Below, in pieces: positions 1 through 9,503 of a stretch of DNA of 64,000 nt; the stretch's first letter is position 1; every line of letters begins with the position of its first letter. A program made the translations under genes and the position numbers. Source of the stretch: Sphingomonas sp. AX6 (GTDB lineage: Bacteria; Pseudomonadota; Alphaproteobacteria; Sphingomonadales; Sphingomonadaceae); the NCBI RefSeq assembly GCF_902506605.1, contig NZ_LR733979.1, positions 2,588,008 to 2,652,007 on the forward strand. Reading direction: 5' to 3'. Under the pieces are notes generated by a model. It saw only the letters and a list, made by a program, of their open reading frames with translations. It ran no database searches and was not told the DNA's origin.

Positions 1-1
1 G

Positions 2-58
2 ATGTTCGGCGACAGCAATTACCATGCCGACCGACTGGCGCGGGCGGCGGGCTATTGA
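2..58 (+). CDS. 3' end of an unidentified gene (partial)
   Basis: A reading frame enters from the left edge and ends with TGA at 56-58, giving a tail that finishes in RLARAAGY. It stops 34 bases before the tesB start. Only 18 residues are visible, so no family can be named. It is listed because its existence argues against the longer tesB start at position 24. Confidence 0.3.
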   Translation: MFGDSNYHADRLARAAGY

Positions 59-92
59 TCGGCGCGGTACGCACGGGCAAGCGGTTCCGATC

Positions 93-986
93 ATGACAGA
101 CATCATCAACCCTCGCGCCTCGACCCCGGAAGGCCAGGTCACCCAACTCATCGACCTGCTCGATGTGGAAATGATCGATACCGACCTGTTCCGGGGGGCC
201 CGCCAGCCCGGCGGCGTCGGGCGCGTGTTCGGCGGACAGGTGATCGCGCAGGGACTGCAAGCCGCGCAGCGATCGGTCGATGACGACAAGGTCGCGCATT
301 CGCTCCACGCCTATTTCATGCGGCCGGGGGATGAGAAGCACCCGATCATCTACCGCGTCGTGCGCGATTTCGACGGGCGCAGCTTCGCCAATCGCCGGGT
401 TATCGCGATGCAGCAGGGCAAGCCGATCCTGAACATGACCGCGTCGTTTCAGGTGCCGGAAGAAGGGCTGCACCATCAGGACGCGATGCCCGACGTGCCG
501 CCGCCCGAAGACCTGCAATCCGAATTCGAACTGCGCCAACAGATCGAGGATCAGGTGCCGGAGAGATTTCGCGACTTCTTCCTGCGCGCACGCCCCATCG
601 AAATCCGTCCCGTCGCCCCGCGTAACTGGTTCCGCCCGGTAAAAGGCGAACCGCGTCAGGCAAGCTGGTTCAAGGTTGCGGCCCCCCTGCCCGACGATCC
701 CGCGCTGCACCGCGCGGCGCTCGCCTATGCGTCGGACATGAGCCTGCTCGGCACGTCGATGATCGCGCACGGGGTCAGCTGGATGTCGCACAAGATGCAG
801 TCCGCCAGCCTTGACCATGCGATCTGGCTGCACGAGCCGTTCCGCTTCGACGACTGGCTGCTCTATGCCTGCGACAGTCCCTGGGCGGGCCATGCGCGCG
901 GGTTCAATCGCGGGCGCATTTACAGCCGCGACGGAAGGCTGGTGGCGAGTGCGGCGCAGGAAGGGCTGGTGCGACTAAAGGACTAA
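93..986 (+). CDS. tesB: Acyl-CoA thioesterase II
   Basis: Cytosolic double-hotdog thioesterase that hydrolyses acyl-CoA to free acid and CoA. The 297-residue length is close to E. coli TesB. The N-terminal hotdog shows the GRVFGGQVIAQGL motif and the C-terminal hotdog ends in AGHARGFNRGRIYSRDG followed by ASAAQEG. Residues expected in the Asp/Thr/Gln active site of the family lie in YASDMSLLG and SAAQEG. The frame is open from 24, but the ATG at 93 was chosen because TesB homologues begin just before the TQLIDLL segment and the longer form would overlap the preceding frame. It is the first gene of a fatty-acid-type cluster with a thiolase and an SDR downstream on the same strand. Confidence 0.9.
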   Translation: MTDIINPRASTPEGQVTQLIDLLDVEMIDTDLFRGARQPGGVGRVFGGQVIAQGLQAAQRSVDDDKVAHSLHAYFMRPGDEKHPIIYRVVRDFDGRSFANRRVIAMQQGKPILNMTASFQVPEEGLHHQDAMPDVPPPEDLQSEFELRQQIEDQVPERFRDFFLRARPIEIRPVAPRNWFRPVKGEPRQASWFKVAAPLPDDPALHRAALAYASDMSLLGTSMIAHGVSWMSHKMQSASLDHAIWLHEPFRFDDWLLYACDSPWAGHARGFNRGRIYSRDGRLVASAAQEGLVRLKD

Positions 987-1025
987 AGTCGCGGAGCTTT
1001 TTCGCGAGCGTGGCGTTTATGCTGC

Positions 1026-1430
1026 ATGGTCGCTTCGCTCCTCCCCGCCGCGCTGGTTCTCGCCGCACCTCAGGCTTCCGCGCCTGTAGATGCAATGCGT
1101 TGGGAGGAACGCGTGCTGCTGGTTTTCGCGCCAAAAGAACGCAACGCCGCGCTGTCGAAACAGCGTAAGATTGTCGGTTCGGATGGCGACGGATTCCGCG
1201 ACCGCCAGTTGCGCATCGTCGAAGTCGTCGGCGAAAGCGTATCGGGTGCCCGCGATTACGCGCCCCGGCTCCGTCAGCGCTATCGCATTGCCAATGACGA
1301 GTTTGCTGCGGTGCTCGTCGGCAAGGATGGTACGGTAAAGCTGCGTGCCAATCGCCCGATCGACACGACGCAGCTCTTCACCACCATCGACGCCATGCCG
1401 ATGCGCCAGCGCGAGATGGCGGCGAACTAA
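1026..1430 (+). CDS. DUF4174 family secreted protein
   Basis: A 134-residue protein with a short hydrophobic signal-like N-terminus (about residues 1-18, ending PQASA). The rest matches what I recall of DUF4174: a RVLLVFAP strand near the start, a central FAAVLVGKDGTVKLR segment, and a C-terminal TTIDAMPMRQREM signature that is very typical of the family. The fold resembles thioredoxin or peroxiredoxin but no catalytic CxxC is present. Function is unknown. It sits between tesB and the thiolase with no obvious functional link. An export role is inferred only from the N-terminus. Confidence 0.75.
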   Translation: MVASLLPAALVLAAPQASAPVDAMRWEERVLLVFAPKERNAALSKQRKIVGSDGDGFRDRQLRIVEVVGESVSGARDYAPRLRQRYRIANDEFAAVLVGKDGTVKLRANRPIDTTQLFTTIDAMPMRQREMAAN

Positions 1431-1510
1431 CCGCCATAAACTAACCGATTGAACCACGCGCGACTGACTGATAGCGTTTCAAAAAGAAACCGACATTCAG
1501 GAGAGCGCCG

Positions 1511-2680
1511 ATGTCCACCGCCTATATCGTTCAGGCCGTCCGTACCGCAGGCGGCAAGCGCGGCGGCAGGCTGGCCGGGTGGCATCCTGCCGACATGGCG
1601 GGCGCGACATTGGACGCGATCGTCGATCGATCGGGGATCGATCCGGCGGCGATCGAAGACGTGATTATGGGATGTGTGAGCCAGGGCGGCGAGCAGGGGT
1701 TTCAGGTCGGGCGCGGCGCGGTTCTCGCTTCCAAACTTCCCGAAAGCGTGCCGGCCGTCACGATCGACCGTCAGTGTGGTTCTTCGCAACAGGCAATCCA
1801 GTTCGCCGCGCAGGCGGTGATGTCGGGCACTCAGGATGTCGTGATCGCAGCGGGCGTCGAAAGCATGACGCGCGTGCCGATGGGATCGACCGGCATGTTG
1901 TTCGCACAGGCGGGTCTGGGCAAGGCGAAGTCGCCGCGTCAGGAGGCACGCTATCCCGGCATTCAGTTCAGCCAGTTCATGGGCGCGGAGATGATCGCCA
2001 AGAAATTCGGCTTTTCCCGCGACCAGCTCGACGAGTATGCACTGGAAAGTCACAAGCGCGCGTCCGCCGCGACCGAACGCGGCGATTTCGATGACGAGAT
2101 CGTGGCGCTGGAAATCGAAACGCCCGAGGGCTCCGAACTACACCGCCGCGACGAAGGCATTCGCCACGACGCTACCTTCGACGGCATTCATTCGGTTAAA
2201 CTGCTGGCAGAGGGGGGCGTGATTTCCGCTGCCAACGCCAGCCAGATTTGCGACGGGGCCAGCGCAGTGCTGGTCGTCTGCGAAGCGGCGCTCAAGACGC
2301 ACGGCCTGACGCCGATCGCCCGCATCCACAATCTGACCGTGACCGGCGGCGACCCGGTAGTGATGCTGGAGGAACCACTCTACGCTACCGATCGCGCATT
2401 GAAGCGCGCGGGGATGACGATTGATGAAATCGATCTGTACGAAGTCAACGAAGCCTTCGCCCCGGTGCCGCTGGCCTGGTTGCAGCATATCGGTGCCGAT
2501 CCGGCTAGGCTGAACGTCAATGGCGGCGCGATCGCGCTCGGCCATCCGTTGGGTGCGAGCGGTACAAAGCTGATGGCGACGCTTGTCCACGCACTGGGCA
2601 AACGCGGCAAGAAATACGGATTGCAGACGATGTGCGAAGGCGGTGGGATTGCCAACGTAACCATCGTCGAGCGGCTTTGA
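1511..2680 (+). CDS. Acetyl-CoA acyltransferase (thiolase)
   Basis: Thiolase-superfamily enzyme of 389 residues, the usual length, catalysing CoA-dependent cleavage (or condensation) of 3-ketoacyl-CoA. The nucleophilic Cys89 lies in IDRQCGSSQQ, His345 in the GHPLGASGT motif and the second catalytic Cys375 in the CEGGG motif near the end. The start is supported by a strong ribosome binding site (CAGGAGAG, 7 bases upstream). It most resembles the thiolases of the FadA5/FadA6 or acetyl-CoA C-acyltransferase type used for fatty acids or sterol side chains, but substrate cannot be fixed from sequence. The next gene is a 3-hydroxyacyl-CoA dehydrogenase-like SDR, so the pair would carry out the last two steps of a beta-oxidation spiral. 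Confidence 0.9.
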   Translation: MSTAYIVQAVRTAGGKRGGRLAGWHPADMAGATLDAIVDRSGIDPAAIEDVIMGCVSQGGEQGFQVGRGAVLASKLPESVPAVTIDRQCGSSQQAIQFAAQAVMSGTQDVVIAAGVESMTRVPMGSTGMLFAQAGLGKAKSPRQEARYPGIQFSQFMGAEMIAKKFGFSRDQLDEYALESHKRASAATERGDFDDEIVALEIETPEGSELHRRDEGIRHDATFDGIHSVKLLAEGGVISAANASQICDGASAVLVVCEAALKTHGLTPIARIHNLTVTGGDPVVMLEEPLYATDRALKRAGMTIDEIDLYEVNEAFAPVPLAWLQHIGADPARLNVNGGAIALGHPLGASGTKLMATLVHALGKRGKKYGLQTMCEGGGIANVTIVERL

Positions 2681-2686
2681 CACTGT

Positions 2687-2761
2687 CGTCATCCCAGCGA
2701 AAGCTGGGATATCAGGCCGCACGTTCCACCGCATGATATGCCAGCCTGCGCTGGCATGACG
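2687..2761. repeat. Bipartite palindromic repeat (CGTCATCCCAGC type)
   Basis: Two hairpin units in opposite orientation: 2687-2710 (CCCAGC-GAAA-GCTGGG) and 2738-2761 (GCCAGC-CTGC-GCTGGC), each flanked on its outer side by CGTCAT/ATGACG. The whole element forms a larger imperfect inverted repeat. A second copy of the same family lies at 13525-13616. It fills the gap between the thiolase and the SDR and could act as a transcript-stabilising or attenuating structure. Confidence 0.8.
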
Positions 2762-2780
2762 ATAATTTCAGGAGAGCAGA

Positions 2781-3563
<783 letters not shown>

Positions 3564-3640
3564 GCGCCGCGCTTCGCGGCGGTACGCATGCCCCGGCATC
3601 GGCGCCACCGTGGAGACTGACGGCATTTCTCAAGCTACAT

Positions 3641-3710
3641 CGTCATTGCGAGCGTAGCGAAGCAATCCGTTCCGACGCCAATGGATTGCTTCGCTGCGCT
3701 CGCAACGACG
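3641..3710. repeat. Palindromic repeat (CGTCATTGCGAGCG type)
   Basis: Inverted pair: 3641-3668 reads CGTCATTGCGAGCG-AGCGAAGCAATCC and 3683-3710 is its near-exact reverse complement. This is a well-known dispersed intergenic repeat type in sphingomonads and other bacteria. It lies between the convergent SDR and pccA genes, where a bidirectional terminator would be expected. Confidence 0.85.
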
Positions 3711-3779
3711 TTGGGATAGGGTTCAGCGGACTCGCGTTTTTTCGAGTAACGGCGTTCGGCTGAAGCTAGGCGCAGTTGC

Positions 3780-5798
3780 TTACTCGAACTCCAGGATCGC
3801 CGCATCTACCGCCAAGCTGTCGCCCGGAGCATGATTGACCGCGCTGACCGTGCCCGCCTTTTCTGCGCGCAGGATGTTCTCCATCTTCATCGCCTCGACG
3901 ACCGCCAGCGGCTGTCCCGCCTCGACCGTATCGCCGACACCGACATGGAGTTGCGTCAGCAGTCCCGGCATCGGGCACAGCAGCAGCTTCGACGTATCGG
4001 GCGGCACCTTCTCGATCATGTGGCGGGCAAGCGGCGCGATGTGGGCGGGCAGCACGCGTGCGGCATGGCTCGCACCCCGCGTCGTCAGCCTGAACCCGCC
4101 GCGCACGGGCGCGACGGTGATCGAAAGCACCGCGTCATCGACGGTCGCGGTCAACATGCCGGCTCCTGGCACGTAGTCGTGCCGCACCGTGACCGGCATG
4201 CCGTCGATCAGGATGGTGTCGAGCTGATCGCTCAAATCGGCGTCGAACACCGCGTCGCCCAGCGCGACTTGCCAGCGCAGCGGCGGCTCCACCCCGTTGC
4301 CCAACTGACCTTCGATCTCACCCGCACGCATCGCGGTTCGGCAAGCAAGCGTGGCGGCAACAGCCGCAAGGTTGCGCAGCAATTCCGGATCCGCAGGTGC
4401 GCCCTGAAAGCCTTCAGGATATTCCTCGGCGATGAAGCCTGTCGTGATCTCCCCCGACCGGAAGCGCGGGTGCTGCATCAGCGCGGACAGGAAGTCGACA
4501 TTGTGGCCCAGCCCCTCGATCCGAAACCGGTCGAGCGCCTCGACCTGTGCGTCGATCGCCTCTTCACGCGTCGGTGCCCAGGTGATCAGCTTGGCGATCA
4601 TCGGATCGTAGAACATGCTGACTTCGCCGCCCTCGCGCACGCCGTCGTCGACGCGGGTATAGGCGTCGGTCGCGGCGTCGCCATAGGGCGTGCCCTGCGC
4701 AGCGGGCGGCGCATAGCGTACCAGCCGTCCGGTGCTGGGCAGGAACCCGCGATACGGGTCTTCGGCATAGACGCGGTTCTCGACTGCCCAGCCGTTCAGC
4801 CTCACATCGTCCTGACCGAATGCCAGCGTCTCGCCCGCAGCCACCCGGATCATCTGTTCGACCAGATCGAGGCCGGTGATCGCCTCGGTCACCGGATGTT
4901 CGACCTGAAGCCGGGTGTTCATTTCGAGGAAATAGAACCCCTCCCCGCTCGTATCCGCGCCCGACACGATCAGCTCGACCGTACCTGCCGAATAATAGCC
5001 AACCGCGCGCGACAGCGCGACCGCCTGCTGGCCCATTCGTTTCCGCATTTCCGGCGTGACGAAGGGGGAAGGCGCTTCCTCCACAACCTTCTGATGCCGC
5101 CGCTGGATCGAGCATTCGCGCTCGCCCAGATAGACGATGTTGCCGTGCTGATCGCCCAGGATCTGGATTTCGATGTGTCGCGGGCTTTCGATGAACTTTT
5201 CGATGAACACGCGGTCATCGCCGAAGCTGGCGAGCCCCTCGCGCTTGGTCGCCTCAAACCCTTCGCGGACATCGGCTTCGCCCCAGGCAAGCCGCATCCC
5301 CTTGCCGCCGCCACCCGCCGACGCCTTCATCATCACCGGATAGCCGATGCCGTTCGCGATCTCGACCGCATGCTCGGTATCGCGAATCTCGCCGACGAAG
5401 CCGGGGACGACGTTGACGCCCGCTTGCTTGGCTAGCTTCTTGGATTCGATCTTGTCGCCCATCGCCGCAATGGCGTTCGGCGGCGGGCCGACGAACGCGA
5501 TCCCCGCCTCCGCACACGCTTTGGCGAAACTCTCACGTTCGGACAGGAACCCGTATCCGGGATGGATGCAATCCGCCCCCGTCGCCTTCGCCGCCTCCAG
5601 GATCAACTCGGCCTTGAGATAGCTTTCCGCCGCCGGTGCCGGACCAAGCCGAACCGCCTCGTCTGCCATCAGCACATGCAGGCTGCGCGCATCGGCGTCC
5701 GAATAGACCGCGACCGTCGCGATCCCCATCCGCTTGGCCGTGCGGAACACGCGGCACGCAATCTCGCCGCGATTGGCGACCAGGATTTTCTTGAACAC
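3780..5798 (-). CDS. pccA: Propionyl/acetyl-CoA carboxylase alpha subunit (biotin carboxylase + BCCP)
   Basis: A 672-residue biotin-dependent carboxylase subunit. The N-terminal biotin carboxylase domain (about 1-450) shows the KILVANRGEIACR start, the ATP-grasp glycine-rich GGGGKGMR loop and EMNTRLQVEHPVTE. A linker domain follows, and a C-terminal biotinyl domain carries EAMKMEN with the biotin-accepting Lys638. The start is GTG (TTCAAGAAAATC follows), immediately after the TGA of the LprI-like gene, so the two are translationally coupled. It would partner PccB (11074-12624) to carboxylate propionyl-CoA to methylmalonyl-CoA. The mutase, epimerase and bioB in the same run make propionyl-CoA the likely substrate, although acetyl-CoA or methylcrotonyl-CoA specificity cannot be excluded. 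Confidence 0.93.
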   Translation of the reverse strand: MFKKILVANRGEIACRVFRTAKRMGIATVAVYSDADARSLHVLMADEAVRLGPAPAAESYLKAELILEAAKATGADCIHPGYGFLSERESFAKACAEAGIAFVGPPPNAIAAMGDKIESKKLAKQAGVNVVPGFVGEIRDTEHAVEIANGIGYPVMMKASAGGGGKGMRLAWGEADVREGFEATKREGLASFGDDRVFIEKFIESPRHIEIQILGDQHGNIVYLGERECSIQRRHQKVVEEAPSPFVTPEMRKRMGQQAVALSRAVGYYSAGTVELIVSGADTSGEGFYFLEMNTRLQVEHPVTEAITGLDLVEQMIRVAAGETLAFGQDDVRLNGWAVENRVYAEDPYRGFLPSTGRLVRYAPPAAQGTPYGDAATDAYTRVDDGVREGGEVSMFYDPMIAKLITWAPTREEAIDAQVEALDRFRIEGLGHNVDFLSALMQHPRFRSGEITTGFIAEEYPEGFQGAPADPELLRNLAAVAATLACRTAMRAGEIEGQLGNGVEPPLRWQVALGDAVFDADLSDQLDTILIDGMPVTVRHDYVPGAGMLTATVDDAVLSITVAPVRGGFRLTTRGASHAARVLPAHIAPLARHMIEKVPPDTSKLLLCPMPGLLTQLHVGVGDTVEAGQPLAVVEAMKMENILRAEKAGTVSAVNHAPGDSLAVDAAILEFE

Positions 5799-6179
5799 TC
5801 AGCGGCTCCGGATCAGGTTTTTGAGTTGGTCGGTACGCGCGTTGGTCAGCCGGGTTCGACACTGCGTCTGCACCATCGGCTGCATCGACCCACCCGCATA
5901 TTGCCCGCCCTCGACCACGCATTGCGTATCGCGAAACTTGAGCCAGGCGCGCTGGCTTTCGAGCAGCGATCCTGCATAGCCGAAACCTCCGCCCCGCGAG
6001 GTATCCTGCGCGTCGCGCCGCTTCATCGCGGCATTGGTCACGCGCCACTGCGCGTTCATCACGGCATCCGCGCGCTGAAACTCCCGCCCTGCGCACCGCG
6101 TCATTTCAATTTGCGTGTTCGCGTTGGCGCAGTTCTGCGTCGGCACGGCGATCAGCATCAAGATTAGACTGGGCAGCAT
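5799..6179 (-). CDS. LprI-like (DUF1311) secreted protein
   Basis: A 126-residue exported protein. A hydrophobic signal ([13 protein letters not shown]) is followed by a Cys-rich domain typical of the LprI/DUF1311 family, with [13 protein letters not shown] near the mature N-terminus, a central [13 protein letters not shown] motif and a final [11 protein letters not shown] segment. Four or more conserved cysteines suggest a disulphide-bonded periplasmic protein. Family members have been linked to lysozyme inhibition, but most are uncharacterised. Its start overlaps the end of bioB by 16 bases and its stop abuts the pccA start, so it is embedded in a metabolic operon to which it has no obvious relation. 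The longer open frame upstream is only the shadow of bioB. Confidence 0.75.
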   Translation of the reverse strand: MLPSLILMLIAVPTQNCANANTQIEMTRCAGREFQRADAVMNAQWRVTNAAMKRRDAQDTSRGGGFGYAGSLLESQRAWLKFRDTQCVVEGGQYAGGSMQPMVQTQCRTRLTNARTDQLKNLIRSR

Positions 6180-7261
6180 GAGCGTTCCTTTGTTGCCGGT
6201 TCCGCCGCCAGCGCCACGATCCCCAGCTTGGCAAACAGCGCCGCGTCCTTGTCGTCGCCCGCATTGCCAGTGGTCAGCAGCTTGTCGCCGGTGAAGATCG
6301 AGTTCGCGCCCGCCACGAAGCACAAGGCCTGCGTCGCATCGGACATGCTCTCCCGCCCCGCGCTCAGCCGGACCATGCTGCGCGGCATGGTGATGCGCGC
6401 TACCGCGACGGTGCGGACGAATTCGATGTCGTCGATCTTCGCCAGCGGCGTATCGGCAAGCATGTCGCCTAGCGGCGTGCCCTTCACCGGCACCAGAGCG
6501 TTGATCGGCACGCTTTCCGGCGGCGTCGGCAGGTTGGCGAGCGCATGGATGAAGCCGACGCGGTCGCCGCGCGTCTCGCCCATCCCGACGATCCCGCCCG
6601 AACACACGTTGATCCCCGCGCCCCGCACATTGTCCAACGTATCCAACCGGTCCTCGAACGTCCGCGTCGAGATAACATTGGCGTAATTCTCGGGCGAAGT
6701 GTCGATATTGTGGTTGTAGTAATCGAGCCCCGCATCGGCGAGCTGTCGCGCCTGATCGGGGGTCAGCATCCCCAGCGTCATGCAGGTTTCCATCCCCATC
6801 TGGCGCACGCCCTCCACCATCTGGACGATCGCGCCCATGTCGCGATCCTTGGGATTGCGCCACGCCGCACCCATGCAGAAGCGGGTCGAGCCGTTGTCCT
6901 TCGCCTGTGCCGCGGCCTGCAGCACCGCGCGGACATCCATCAACTTCGACGCCGTCAGGTCGGTGCCGTGCTTCGCCGACTGGTTGCAATAGCCGCAATC
7001 CTCGGGACAGCCGCCGGTCTTGATCGACAGGAGGGTCGAGCGCTGAACTTCGTTGGGGGCATGATGCGCGCGGTGGACCTCCGCCGCGCGGAACACGAGT
7101 TCGGTGAAGGGCAGGTCGAAGAGCGCGGCGATGTTTTCGCGCGACCATTGCTCTCCCTCATCGTACCCCCGCGCAGGCGAGGGTCCAGGGTCGCAAACGA
7201 GTCGCTCTTCGCCCTGGGCTCCCGCCTTCGCGGGAGCACGTTCCGAGAGTTGCATTGTCAT
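6164..7261 (-). CDS. bioB: Biotin synthase with a repeat-derived N-terminal insertion
   Basis: Radical-SAM enzyme that inserts sulphur into dethiobiotin to make biotin. The 365-residue protein has the [4Fe-4S] SAM motif CPEDCGYC (Cys85, Cys89, Cys92) after the family signature STLLSIKTG. Downstream conserved blocks ([25 protein letters not shown]) are intact. The ATG overlaps the mutase stop in an ATGA arrangement. Between MTMQLSE and the normal N-terminal helix ([14 protein letters not shown]), about 27 residues (8-34) are encoded by an 80-bp palindromic repeat (7161-7240). No other in-frame ATG or GTG exists between the repeat and the conserved part, so the insertion is probably translated. 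Co-location with the biotin enzyme PccA suggests local cofactor supply. Confidence 0.93.
   Translation of the reverse strand: MTMQLSERAPAKAGAQGEERLVCDPGPSPARGYDEGEQWSRENIAALFDLPFTELVFRAAEVHRAHHAPNEVQRSTLLSIKTGGCPEDCGYCNQSAKHGTDLTASKLMDVRAVLQAAAQAKDNGSTRFCMGAAWRNPKDRDMGAIVQMVEGVRQMGMETCMTLGMLTPDQARQLADAGLDYYNHNIDTSPENYANVISTRTFEDRLDTLDNVRGAGINVCSGGIVGMGETRGDRVGFIHALANLPTPPESVPINALVPVKGTPLGDMLADTPLAKIDDIEFVRTVAVARITMPRSMVRLSAGRESMSDATQALCFVAGANSIFTGDKLLTTGNAGDDKDAALFAKLGIVALAAEPATKERSCCPV
7161..7240. repeat. Palindromic repeat inside the bioB reading frame
   Basis: Inverted arms at 7161-7190 (hairpin CCCCCGCGCAGGCGAGGG then TCCAGGG) and 7212-7240 (CCCTGGG then CTCCCGCCTTCGCGGGAG). This is the same general architecture as the intergenic palindromes in this window, but here it lies within coding sequence and keeps the frame open, contributing bioB residues 8-34 (including RAPAKAGAQ and PSPARGYD). 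Confidence 0.85.
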
Positions 7262-9399
7262 TCCACCACTTCCTCCGCCGGTGCCATATTATGGCCGAGC
7301 AGCCGCAGCACGTCCGCCGCGCACTCCACCACATTCGATCCCGGTCCATAAATACCCTGAACGCCCGCGTCGCGCAGATAGTCATAGTCGCGCTGCGGGA
7401 TCACGCCGCCCGCAATTACCTTGATATCGCCGCGCCCGGCCTCGCGCAGCTTTTCGATCAGGTCGGGGATCAGCGTCTTGTGACCCGCCGCCAGGCTCGA
7501 CGCGCCGACCACATCGACCTCACTTTCGAGCGCCAGCACCACCGTCTCGTCGGGCGTCTGGAACAAAGGCCCCGACACCACATCGAAGCCCATGTCTCCG
7601 AATGCGGAAGCAATGACGTTCGCACCGCGGTCATGCCCGTCCTGTCCCATCTTGGCGACCAGCAGCTTGGGCTTGCGCCCCATGCGGCGTTCGACCGCCT
7701 GTACGCCTTCGACCACCTGACGCCAGCGCGCATCCCCGGCATAGGGTGCAGCATAGACGCCCTTTACCGGCGTCGGCTGGGTGCCGTAGCGGCCGAACAC
7801 ATCCTCCATCGCAGCGGAGATTTCGCCCAGCGTCGCGCGGGCGCGGGCAGCTTCGACGGCGAGCGCGAGCAAATTGCCCTCGCCCTTCGCCCCTTCACGC
7901 AACGCATCGAGCGCTGCCTGGCACGCCGCCTCGTCGCGCGACGCACGCACGCGCTCGATCCGCTCGATCTGGCCGCGCCGTACCTTGGCGTTGTCGACCT
8001 CCAGCGTGTCGATCGGGTCTTCGTTGGGCAGACGGTATTTATTCACCCCGACGATCACATCCTCCGCGCGGTCCACCCGCGCCTGACGTGCAGCGGCGGC
8101 TTCCTCGATCATCGCCTTGGGCCAGCCCGCCGCGACCGCTTTCGCCATGCCGCCTTCAGCCTCGACCCTCTCTATGATTTCCCAGGCCTGATCGACCAGT
8201 TGCTGGGTCAGGCTCTCGATATAGAAACTGCCGCCGAGCGGATCGACGACGTTGGTCATCCCCGTCTCTTCCTGCAACACGATCTGCGTGTTGCGCGCGA
8301 TCCGCGCGGAGAAATCGGTGGGGAGCGCAATCGCCTCGTCCAGCGCATTGGTGTGCAGGCTTTGCGTGCCGCCCAGCATTGCCGCCATCGCCTCCACCGT
8401 GGTGCGGATCACGTTGTTGTAAGGGTCCTGCTCGGTCAGCGACACGCCCGATGTCTGGCAATGGGTGCGCAGCATTTTAGAGCGTTCGTCCTGCGCGCCC
8501 AATTGCGTCATCACCCGGTGCCACAGCACACGCGCGGCGCGCAGCTTGGCGATTTCCATGAAGAAGTTCATGCCGATGGCGAAGAAGAAGCTCAGGCGTC
8601 CTGCAAACTTGTCGATATCGAGACCCGAGGCGACGCCGTATTTCACATACTCCATGCCGTCGGCGATGGTGAAGGCAAGCTCCTGCACCTGCGTCGCCCC
8701 CGCCTCCTGCATGTGATAGCCGGAGATCGAGATGCTGTTGAACTTGGGCATCTCGCGCGACGTGTAGCCGAAGATGTCGGAGATGATCCGCATCGATGGT
8801 TCGGGCGGATAGATGTACGTGTTGCGGACCATGAACTCCTTCAGAATGTCGTTCTGAATGGTCCCGTCGAGCAGCTTGCGGTCGACCCCCTGCTCTTCCC
8901 CCGCAACGATGAAGAACGCCAGGATCGGGATCACCGCGCCGTTCATCGTCATCGACACGCTCATCTTGTCGAGCGGGATGCCGTCGAACAGGATCTTCAT
9001 GTCCTCGACGCTGTCGATCGCCACACCCGCCTTGCCGACATCGCCGGTGACGCGCGGATGGTCACTGTCATAACCGCGGTGGGTGGCGAGATCGAAGGCG
9101 ACCGAAAGCCCCTTCTGTCCGGCGGCCAGGTTGCGACGGTAGAAGGCATTCGATTCCTCGGCAGTAGAGAAACCGGCATATTGGCGGATGGTCCACGGCC
9201 GCCCCGCATACATCGATGCCTTCACCCCGCGCGTATACGGCGCGAAACCCGGCAGGCCGGGGTCGAGCTCGGCGACATCCTCGGCGGTGTAGAGCGGCTT
9301 GACGGTGATCCCTTCCGGCGTCTGCCAGTCAAGATCACGGCCCTTCACTTCCTTGTCCGCGAGCGCCTTCCAGTCGGCGGGGGTGGGTTTGTCGGTCAT
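7258..9399 (-). CDS. scpA: Methylmalonyl-CoA mutase (single-chain)
   Basis: Adenosylcobalamin-dependent enzyme interconverting (R)-methylmalonyl-CoA and succinyl-CoA. At 713 residues it matches the catalytic chain of E. coli Sbm. The N-terminal TIM barrel begins [10 protein letters not shown]; the substrate region includes [18 protein letters not shown]; the C-terminal B12-binding domain has DGHDRG with Asp587 and the cobalt-ligating His589, then [10 protein letters not shown] and GGVIPQRD. The frame stays open to 9489, but the extra 30 residues are translated palindromic repeat ([15 protein letters not shown]), so the ATG at 9399 was chosen; GGAAAAGAG lies just upstream. The stop overlaps the bioB start by four bases. 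Confidence 0.93.
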   Translation of the reverse strand: MTDKPTPADWKALADKEVKGRDLDWQTPEGITVKPLYTAEDVAELDPGLPGFAPYTRGVKASMYAGRPWTIRQYAGFSTAEESNAFYRRNLAAGQKGLSVAFDLATHRGYDSDHPRVTGDVGKAGVAIDSVEDMKILFDGIPLDKMSVSMTMNGAVIPILAFFIVAGEEQGVDRKLLDGTIQNDILKEFMVRNTYIYPPEPSMRIISDIFGYTSREMPKFNSISISGYHMQEAGATQVQELAFTIADGMEYVKYGVASGLDIDKFAGRLSFFFAIGMNFFMEIAKLRAARVLWHRVMTQLGAQDERSKMLRTHCQTSGVSLTEQDPYNNVIRTTVEAMAAMLGGTQSLHTNALDEAIALPTDFSARIARNTQIVLQEETGMTNVVDPLGGSFYIESLTQQLVDQAWEIIERVEAEGGMAKAVAAGWPKAMIEEAAAARQARVDRAEDVIVGVNKYRLPNEDPIDTLEVDNAKVRRGQIERIERVRASRDEAACQAALDALREGAKGEGNLLALAVEAARARATLGEISAAMEDVFGRYGTQPTPVKGVYAAPYAGDARWRQVVEGVQAVERRMGRKPKLLVAKMGQDGHDRGANVIASAFGDMGFDVVSGPLFQTPDETVVLALESEVDVVGASSLAAGHKTLIPDLIEKLREAGRGDIKVIAGGVIPQRDYDYLRDAGVQGIYGPGSNVVECAADVLRLLGHNMAPAEEVVE

Positions 9400-9413
9400 C
9401 TCTTTTCCTTCTC

Positions 9414-9500
9414 CCCTCCCACTTGCGGGAGGGGTCGGGGGAGGACTTGTCCATTCAAGCCACATCCCCTCCCCTAACCCCTCCCGCAAGCGGGAGGGGA
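9414..9500. repeat. Palindromic repeat pair (CCCCTCCCGCAAGCGGGAGGGG type)
   Basis: Two inverted copies of a hairpin unit: 9414-9446 (CCCTCCC-ACTTGC-GGGAGGG followed by TCGGGGGAGG) and about 9467-9500 (CCCCTCCC-GCAAGC-GGGAGGGG preceded by CCTAA). They separate the hydratase gene from the mutase, and the upstream repeat leaks into the over-long mutase frame. The structure may attenuate or process the transcript. Confidence 0.8.
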
Positions 9501-9503
9501 ATT

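Noticed and set aside
3831..5435. 534-codon + strand frame opposite pccA
   Set aside because: Shadow of the carboxylase gene.
7255..9477. 740-codon + strand frame opposite methylmalonyl-CoA mutase
   Set aside because: Composition is that of a shadow frame (Arg/His-rich), with no motif; the mutase on the other strand is certain.
9400..9489. N-terminal extension of the mutase by 30 residues
   Set aside because: The extra sequence is translated intergenic palindromic repeat and the internal ATG at 9399 matches family N-termini. Contrast bioB, where no downstream start exists.
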